A DNA stretch of 64,000 nucleotides from the NCBI GenBank assembly GCA_035578175.1, contig JAQMRL010000006.1, positions 24,153,506-24,217,505 on the forward strand. Reading direction: 5' to 3'. The first letter of the stretch is position 1. Each line of letters begins with the position of its first letter. Shown here piece by piece: positions 1 to 9,600 of this stretch. The position numbers and the translations under genes are program-made. Source of the stretch: Catonia carolina (taxonomy: Eukaryota > Arthropoda > Insecta > Hemiptera > Achilidae). Under the pieces are notes generated by a model. It saw nothing but the letters and a program-made list of their open reading frames with translations. It made no database searches and was not told where the DNA came from.

Positions 1-564
1 GCACAGGATCTTTCTGTTAAATTTCTGTGCTTTTCTTATAGACCAGTCTTCCCAGTCATTCTAATGTACTCACTCGCATACACCGGTTTTATCTCAGTAT
101 ATATATTAATTGTCTAATCATGACTTATCTTGAGAGTGTTTTCTTCTTACGCGGTGGATCGAATCCATCTGTGGCAAAAAATATTGGAAATACTAAAAAT
201 AAAGTATTTTTTTCAATTCTGACAACTTTGTTTATCGTCTGAAAATTATTGCACCAATCAGCTTTGTAAATTAAATGTTACTGAAGAAAATTTATTATGT
301 ATTTAAAATAATAGGTACTGAATATGCTTACAAAAAACAAATTTTTAAGTAAATGATACCTTTATGGTTCAAATTCTGTGGGACATCCGGTATGTATTTG
401 ATGCTTTTTCCTTGTATAATTCAAATAAATACACAGGCTATTGTTTAACAAAACTTTTATGATATAAAATTTTAAAAAAATCAATTGCTGTGTATTCTCA
501 ACAATTTATTTTATATTTGATTCTATTATTAATAAATAATAAATAATATAATCCTATAACTAAC
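1..564. other. Left edge, AT-rich; no exon recognised
   Basis: The stretch is probably intron or 3' flank of the cuticle gene. No further Cys-motif exon, stop exon or convincing polyadenylation context was found, and no repeat family of the window was recognised. Confidence 0.5.
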
Positions 565-657
565 CCGGAAAACAATTAGGTGGCCCTGAAGTTCCTCCTG
601 GTCCCGTTGGTCCTACAGGAGGTGTAGTTGGTCTTGTACAACGTGGATCAGTTGAAC
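565..657 (-). CDS. Cuticle gene, last visible single-repeat exon
   Basis: The exon is 93 bp (31 codons, phase 1-1), with acceptor ATATCTAG and donor GTTAGTTA. It encodes STDPRC, a Thr/Pro/Gly linker, and NCFPG. Because it ends in a donor within an unfinished Cys motif, at least one more exon is expected. None is visible in the remaining 564 bp, so the gene probably continues past the left edge. Confidence 0.82.
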
Positions 658-3600
658 CTAGATATGAGTTAAAGTATATCTCATTAATTGGTTAGTTTAA
701 AAATAACTATAGCTACAGTAAATATTATGCAATCAGCAGAATTTCTGTTAAGTAGCTAATGATTTACTTTTGTCTTGATTCAGGAAATCACCCGGTGAAA
801 AACCTCGACGATTCTTCTTAAATGATTCCAATTCTAGCATATCTTTAATCTTGATAATTAATTAGTATAAGTCCATTATTATTAAAATATTTAATCTTAT
901 AAATATATATAAAACTTCCAAAAATGTAGCAATGTAGCTTCAATAGTGTTTAATATTCATATTTTTTCTAAAACACAGCTTTGAATGAATATCTTTAATA
1001 ATTCACCTTTTATGTTTAACTAACCTGGGTAGCATATTGTAGCTGGTCTTGATGGTTCTCCAGGTCCAGTTGGTACCGAAGGACTTAGGGTTGGAGTAGT
1101 TTGTGGTCTTTGACAACGAGGATCAGTTGAGCCTGTATAAAAATTTTTGATACATGCTAAAATTGCATACTACAAAAGTCTTAGAATAGAGAGTTTTCCC
1201 CTAAATAACATCAATCTAAATATGACGATTACGTTTTTACTTTCTTTTGGACTATAATATAATATGTTGTTTAGGTCATCAGCTTGGTTTGAACCTTTAG
1301 TCTTTACTAAGTAAAGAGGAATGAAGTGGTTTACCATGCTTTCTTCACTGAGTCGAATAGAATACTTATCAGCATGCCAGACCCTCTGTAAACCATCTAT
1401 TTTCCATGTTGCAAATGACTCTTCCACTTCATTCATTGGTCTCAGAGAAGATAACTCTGACTAGTGCCTTATAGACCCCTACCTCTTCTGTCCATAAATG
1501 CTTCAGTCTTATAATTGGCTGACCATGCGTTAAGAAACAAAACTATATTTTGTAGTCCTGGAACTAGCAGATCAAGTGCAAATAATTTTACACTCTACCT
1601 GTGTTATGAGCAATCACTTTGATACATAGGTAAAGAAAATTATGTTTTGTGACAAATTTCAGAAATCGGGGTTTTTAAGCGATTTTTCACTTTTTAGCAA
1701 TTTTATCGAAAATCACTCTTACAATTTCGATTAAAATCATCTCAGTTAATACATTTTTTGTGCTCCATTAACTGGGTAAGCGGCATGACTGAAGAAATTC
1801 ATAGGGGGACTCGTGATCAAATAATGCTTATATTTCCGGAATTGGCAAAAGAAAGTTTCGTGAGAGTTTCACTACAGAATTTGCACATAAATACGTAAAT
1901 GTAGGTATATTTAGTGAAACAGTTGTGCAGGTTGGCTCATTATCAAAGAAATGAAATGAAAATTTGTTATTTTTTGTTCTTTCAATTTTATATCGCCCAT
2001 AATTTCGCTCTAATTATTTTGTAACGACACCCATTGCAAAACTGAGCAACATCCAAATTATTGATTACTATTTTTGACGAAAAATAGTTATTGTTAAATT
2101 TGTCTGTAACAGTCGATAAAAGTCAGTGAATTTCTGTCGGTAAAATTCGTATTATACAAAAACATTATATAAGCCATTTAAAACCAGAAGAAACGTATGC
2201 CATGTTTATTTGAGTTTCATCATGTTGTTTAATCATGCTGGTTACATCCAGTTTGGGAGAAATAAATCATCATCTCTTCTACTAACCTGGATAACAATTA
2301 GGTGGTCCCGTAGGTCGTCCTGGTCCTGGTGATGGCCTTGGACAACGGGGATCAGTTGAACCTGGTTAAAAATTTGTTTTAGATTGTAGTAGTAAAAATA
2401 AATTAATAAAATCCCTCATATATTTTTTGTACGAATCTTATACAATTATGTATCTGAGCTATCTTCACCCCAAATTTACCATTATAAATTATGTGTAAAT
2501 TTCTCATAAAGTTTCCAAAAATTCTTTGCCAGAAATGATTATTCTTTCACAGTGTACGTTCTTTCACTCTGCAGTTCCTTGGCTGCTTAAATCTTCATTT
2601 TTTTTGCATTCTGGTCAATTCATTCCATTTTACCACTGCACATTAGTTTTTTGACTTTATTTTTTTTTATCAAATCTGGTAATTTTTTAGTATCACTCCA
2701 ACCTATTAGAATTTTATCATAATCGTTCATCTTTTTTTTTACTATCTTTGGTTTTTTCTACTGTTCAGCATTTTTTTTACGATAAATTGAAAGGGTTTAT
2801 ACCATTTGCAAATATTCAAAATATTTGTTTAACTATTGATATGAGGCAAAATGAATTTTGTTTAAAACACAAAGAGCTTCAGTTCAATTTGTATTCACAT
2901 TGTATTTAAATTATGTCTTAATGGAAATCAGAAGAACGTTTGCAATTGTTATCGTATTTTTTTCCATTTTTGAGGAGCGAATTTTTAAGAATAATAAAAT
3001 TTAAAACACACAACTTTTATAACTTGCAGTAATTAAGTACTAACATAGCAAGATTCATCCGTTTATCTTTACTTATTTTCATTAAAAATAATATTAAAGA
3101 AATTTCCGTAATGTTTGGTAATTTTTGCCGGGGTCAACTATTAAGATATGTAATTTAATTAATTTACTAGAACAATGTAGGAATTAAATTTGTGGCTATG
3201 ACAGTAATAATTTGGTTTTAAATGGTTAAATTGTTAAACGTTTAAAATGAAGTTTGAAATTTATTTATAACCACAACCCAAACGAACCCTGAAATAAACC
3301 TTACAATATTTTAACATATTTGTAATATTCATCTTTTTAGATAGATTAATAAATTAAATAATACGATTGAACAGAAACTGTTTATTTTAATATATTTAAA
3401 TATCTCCTTGAATTTTGTGGCAAAATTATCATACATTAAATTATCAGTTCCAATGAAATAAAAAAAGTCTTCTTGTTGTTCTTCTTACTATCATGGATTA
3501 GGCATAAGCCTGTTCCAAACTCACAAACGATCAATCCTACACATATACACATATACGCGATATTCCGACCCGTACTTCTTGACTACTTTCATCTTCTTCC

Positions 3601-6600
3601 CACCTGGGAGGTCTTCCCACCTCCTTTCATCCAACTGGAACATATTATTCCGTCACTTTGAAGGGTATTCTCTCCTCTGGCATCTGTTCCAAATGTTACC
3701 TCCAATAATTGCAGTACTCCTTGTTTTTTTACATTCAGGCTAAATACACCCAGCTCAGATCTAATTTCCTCGTTATGTATTAGATCCAGCCTCGAGCAGC
3801 CCTTCAACATTTTTAAAAACCTCATTTCAGCAGCTTGGGTTCTACTTTCTTGGCGTTTAGTGGTAACCCATGACTCAATTCCATAAAGAAGGACTGACGC
3901 TGTCATTACCTTGTAGAACTTCACTACTGTAAAAAAGTTTATACTATTATTTAACTAACAACTAACCTGGATAGCAGACTGGGGGTGTTGTTCCTCCTGG
4001 TCCACTAGGGCCTGACGGTCCTATTGTTGGCCCTGTCGGTGGTTTTGAACAACGTGGATCATTTGAACCTGTATAAAATATTCATATATTAATAAAAATA
4101 TTTTTTAATATTTTAGAAATTTTAAGTGCTAAAATAGTTGTATTTGTATTTATAATAATAAATATTGTTATTTTATTAAGTATTTAAATATTTTAGAGGA
4201 TGGATCAATGTAAACAATAACGAAAAGGATAGATCAGAAAGAAGGACGAATAAAATGAGAAATACATTTATGAATACCAGAAATCTATATATAACAAAAA
4301 AATCCTTATCACAGAAACCTATATAACAAAAAAAATCTTTATCATGGGATACAAAAACTAGGGCGTTATCAAACGGTAAGACCGACCGGAAGCATCGTGT
4401 GGAGCAAAAACATTAAAAATTATATTGTAAGGTGGTATCAATAAAATAATGAGCATAGAAAGAAGAATAGTTCGGTGCATCCTGGGACCTAAGAAGGAAG
4501 AAGACTATTACAGTAGACCCTGTTCAAACAAAACATACGCAATAAAAAACTAAAAAATCCATGTAGTGAGAAAAAGGAGACTTGTATTTTTCAGACATGG
4601 GGCAAGAATAAAGGATAACAGATTGACAAAACACATTTTCGATTAAATAATAAATCTCAAAACCCAACCAACATTGTTTCAGTAACATTGAAAATGACCT
4701 TAAAGATGAAACATTGACACACACGACATATAGAACACAGAAAATTTTTCGACAAAAACCAGAGTGATCTTCGGGTTAAAAAATGAAAAATGAGGTGTAA
4801 ACCCTAAAACATTAAACTACTAAAGAAGGAAAAATCCGAAGGAATGAAGTTATTGTGACACAAAATATACGAAAGATTTTCTTTTAATAAAATTAACAAC
4901 TTTAAAATAAACAATATATAAAAACTTTAAAAAAAACAAAAAAAAAGTTTTGCAACAACTTAAATTTCCTGCAAAAAATGTACATTTAAAAGATCAATCA
5001 GGAATAAACTGTAACTTTCAGTTTGTTCTAACACATAAATCATATTGATATCATAATTCGTTGTTCGGGTATTTGATTAATGTCAAAAGCCCGATTTCCA
5101 ACATCCAATTTTATTTTATTAACGGATGAAATTTGTTTTGTGCATGGTTTTAGTGATAGATCATTACGTGTAAGTTACGCTTTTATCAACATAAATAGAT
5201 AAATAGATAAATTTTGCAGCCAATGGTTTTGACTTACTGTTATTATTTTTTTTGTTGGTTTTTGGTTGACTACCACTTTTATGTGTCCCCCTTTATATTC
5301 CGATCCTGATCCGAGGCTAACTTTCGATGCTTGCCAGTGGTGGTAAAGGCTTCCTCAGGCCGAGTTACGAGCCCTGCGCTGGGTAGTCCAGCGGCGGACC
5401 CTGAGTTTCATTTGGAGATCCACTTCCTAGATTCGTTCGCCCTTTCCACCGTTGGGAAAATTCGTCCTCCGCCTTCGAGACCGTTGACCATTTCTCAGGT
5501 CTCCTACTGCTCTGGATTTTATTTGGATTGACTCCCTAGGCTCTTACACCTCCATGCCGTTCGGAATCCTCCATCTCCGCCGTGAAGACCGTTGACCAGT
5601 TTTCACCTAAGTTGATCCGCAGGTTCTTATTTGGCTGTGCCTTATTCGTACTTGCCTGCATATCTACAGGACGATCCATTTCAGTCATCGGACCGCGCCA
5701 TGTTGGGTTTGAGCCCCGTTCCCAGAGACCCATACAAGTTTAAATGTTCAGTCACTGTGTGAAACGTTACGAATATATTAGAGAAATTTGCCCAACCATT
5801 TACGTCGCATACCACCACACAGACTTTCTCTACAAGCATGGAAATATAAACCTAGAGGGAAGCGAGGCTTAGAAAGACCGAAAAGAGATGAATACCGGAA
5901 CAGGCCACTGAGCCTTAACAGCTAATCTTCGTCTTCTTTAAGTACCATGCCCGACTATCGGACGTTTGCAATCATATTGGCTACCATCACTTTATTCACT
6001 GCAACTCGGAATAGCTCAGTGGATGTTTTGTGGTACCACTCTCGGAGGTTTCGTAGCCAAGACGTCCTTCTTCGTCCCGGTCCTCTCCCTCCGGCAATTT
6101 TACCCTGTATCACTAGATGCAGAAGGTTATATTTTCCTGGGTGTCTCATCACGTGGCCAAAATATTAGAGCTTACGTGTTTTTTTTGTTTTGATTTAACA
6201 GCTAATAATAATATATAATTATTTCATCATTTGTATAACTAAGCTGGGTAGCGTGTTAGTTGTCCTGGTGGATTTCATTAATTATTAATGAAATTGGTGG
6301 TTTCGGAAAATGTGGGTCTGTTGATCTTTTATACAGTCTGTTTCTGTAATATATATCTGTACAGGGTTTATAGTATGATAAAAATACCAAATATACAAAA
6401 ACTATTTTGAATCCACAATTTTACAAAATTACACATAACATGTATTAGTAGTAAAACAATTTGGTTATTTGGGTCATCACCCGGAAGGGTAGTTTGAACC
6501 TCTAAGGTCATTATTACTAAGTAAAACGAAGTGGTAGATGTTTTACAACTGCCTTCCTCACTGAGTGAAAATAAAATACTTATCTTATTAGCATGAACAT

Positions 6601-9600
6601 AAACAAAATTCATAAATCTTCGTTTCATATTATCGTTAAAATTTTAATATTTACTACAAAAGTTCTAAATAAATTAAATTTTATTTTCATATAAATCATA
6701 AACCATTTCAATATAAATCAAATAGATGTATTTTCCTTAAATACTTCATATATTTTTTTTAATTTGTATAACATTCTCGCAATGAATTATCACGCGTTTC
6801 AAGCAACTAAAATAAATTTCTAGTATATTTTCATAAAACTTGTAAAGGTACTGGTTAATTGTAAATTATTCATTATGTTTGTGGTCATTTGGTTAATCAT
6901 TAACATAGTATATCCTTTAAACTTGTTGTTGAGATATAAAATATTGTTATTTCTACTACCTACTGCCAAGAAATTTACCAGAAATACGTATTGAAAAATA
7001 TGAATTTACTAAATGTCAAAGATTTATAATTCTAACCTGGATAGCAGTTTGGTGGTAGTGGAGGTTGAGTCTGTCCTCCAGGAGTTGTTGGTTGAGGTGG
7101 TAAGTAAGGTGGTCCAGTAAAACCGGGTTGACATCTTGGATCTTTAGAGCCATTATAGCAAAATGGTGGTTTTACGGTATCAGATGTTGGAGGCTGAATC
7201 GTCGGCGGTGTTGCACATCTAGGATCTGTTGATCCAGGATAACATTGTGGTAGTGTTGGTTTAGTGCATCTAGGATCAGTACTACCAGGATAACACTGAG
7301 GTGGTGTTGATCCTGTAGGTCTGACCGTACACTTTGGATCAGTGGAACCTAAAATATTACATAACAAATAAATCATCTTTTGGTTGTTCTCTATAGTATA
7401 GGGAAAGATTCAAAATTAAAGTTAAAAAATAGTATAATGAAATTTCAATTAAAAGTAAGTAAAAATAACAAACAATAATCTTTTATATCAGTTAACTGAA
7501 AAGAAGTTATATAATGCTTACCTGGATAACACGTTGATCCTGGTACAGTTGGTCTTGTTGGAGTTGGAGTAGAACATCTTGGGTCAGTTGAACCTGGTTG
7601 ACAGTAGGAAGGAAGAAGAGTGGGAGTACTAGGGGATTGAGGTAATGTACAAGCCGGGTTGTTTGATCCAGGGAAACAGTCCGTTGAAGTTGTTGGTTGA
7701 CTTGGACTAACAGGAGGACAATTGGGATTTTGAGAACCTGGATAACAGAATGGATTTGTTTCTTGAGTGGAAGGTGGAGTTGTCGGGCGAGAACATTGTG
7801 GGTTTTTAGAGCCAGGAAAGCAACCAGGAATTTGTGAAGTAGGTGTTGTTGATCCTGGAATATATGACGGTGTTGGTGGTCGAGGAGTTGAACACTTAGG
7901 GTCCGGAGATCCAGGATAACATCCTGGTATTTGAGTTGTAGATGATGAACTTGGTGTTTGTGGAACAGAAATTGGTGGCCGAGGAGTCGTACATCGAGGG
8001 TCTGGAGATCCAGGGTAGCAACTGGAAGGTTCAGTAACAGGCGGTGGGCTTGGATTAAATGGTACAGAAGTCGATGGACGAGGAGTTTTACATTTTGGAT
8101 TTGTTGAACCTGGGTAACAAACAACTGTGGTCGGTTGTTGACCTGGTGAACCTGGTGGTTGTGTGATTGAGCATTCTGGATTTGTTGATCCCGGGAAACA
8201 TTCCGGCTTTTGTGTTGTTTGTGTTGGTCTTGCCGGTCGCGGCGTCTGACATTTGGGATCTGGAGAACCTGGATAACATGTTGGTTTTAATGTAGTTGGT
8301 TTAATTGAAGTTGAGCATCTAGGATCCTTGGAACCAGGGTAACAAGGTGGTACTGAGGAGGGTGGTGAGACTGTAGGCGGTTTTCCAGGAAACGGTGGAG
8401 TTTGCGTAATATTGCCTTGTATGTTTCCACAACTTTTAGGAAAATGTAATTCATTCCATGGCGTAATGTGTCCATGATGGTGATGATGTTCGTGATCATG
8501 TTCTCCCGACCCTTCTTGGTGGTGATCATGTCCTCCTGATTCTTCGTGGTGATGATGTTCTCCTGGTTCTTCGTGATGATGTTCATGGTGCTCTAAAAAT
8601 AGTTCTAAATCTTCACCTGGTATAATAACTCTATACCCCCAGCCGTCTGATACATAATATGTTACACGCAGCAAACCTTCAGGATCGAGATATCCGTAAC
8701 ACCCATACACTACATCATCAGGACCTCGATTTTCGTGGTGAAATTGTCCGTCTGGGCCTAATTCGTAGCCGAACAAGTATGAACCTAAAACAATAATCAC
8801 ATATTAGTTAATTTAAAATACATCCACTCAGTTTTACTTGCATTATCAACAGTTTATAAAATTATTCTTGCAATTTATATCGTAGAACTTAACTTAAAAA
8901 AATGTTACAATAGAGTACACTTCAAACTTTAAATGATTCATCTAATCAAGAGTGAACTCAGAAGATCATTGTATTATATTTATATTTATAATATATTTAC
9001 TTTTTAGTTTATTTAAAGTCGCATCAACAGTTTGTGGGATTTAGTTGCAGGGGTTTTAACTAAGGTACTAACTAAGACATTAAGATACTAAGATACTAAG
9101 TTTAGTCTTTAATCTTCGTGTTAATAATATAGTAGGGTTTTAAAACAGCTGTTATACGCATATTATAATGCAGTTAGTTCTAACTTCTCTTAATGTGTGG
9201 TGCTACTTCAGATACGCATATTTTAATTAAAACTAATATACAGTCGATTCCGGATAGTTGGTTCACTGGTTAATTGGGGCAGCCGGTTTTTTGGGACAGT
9301 TCTTTAAAGAAGAAAAACAAAGCGGGATTTTACATTGAAAAATACTCCGTTTATTTGGTCCATAAGTCCGCTTATTGGAGCCAATCATCGGTATGTAGCC
9401 TACATATATGTTTTAAAACCATTACAGGCTCACGACGAACAACACATGATTCTAAGCGGCCAGATCGGCAAGGTAAGATAATGAGCAGGATAGAAGTAGG
9501 AAACATTTCAGTAAATAAACAGCAAAAATCACACATCAGTCATAACAGAGATATTATTTTACAGTGCAGTGTGTACATTATCATCGTTGCACAAATTTCA

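Noticed and set aside
7507..8586. Alternative reading frames of 63-205 codons inside the main cuticle exon
   Set aside because: They are frame shadows of the repetitive Pro/Thr and His codons. The RR domain and spliced motif junctions fix the true frame.
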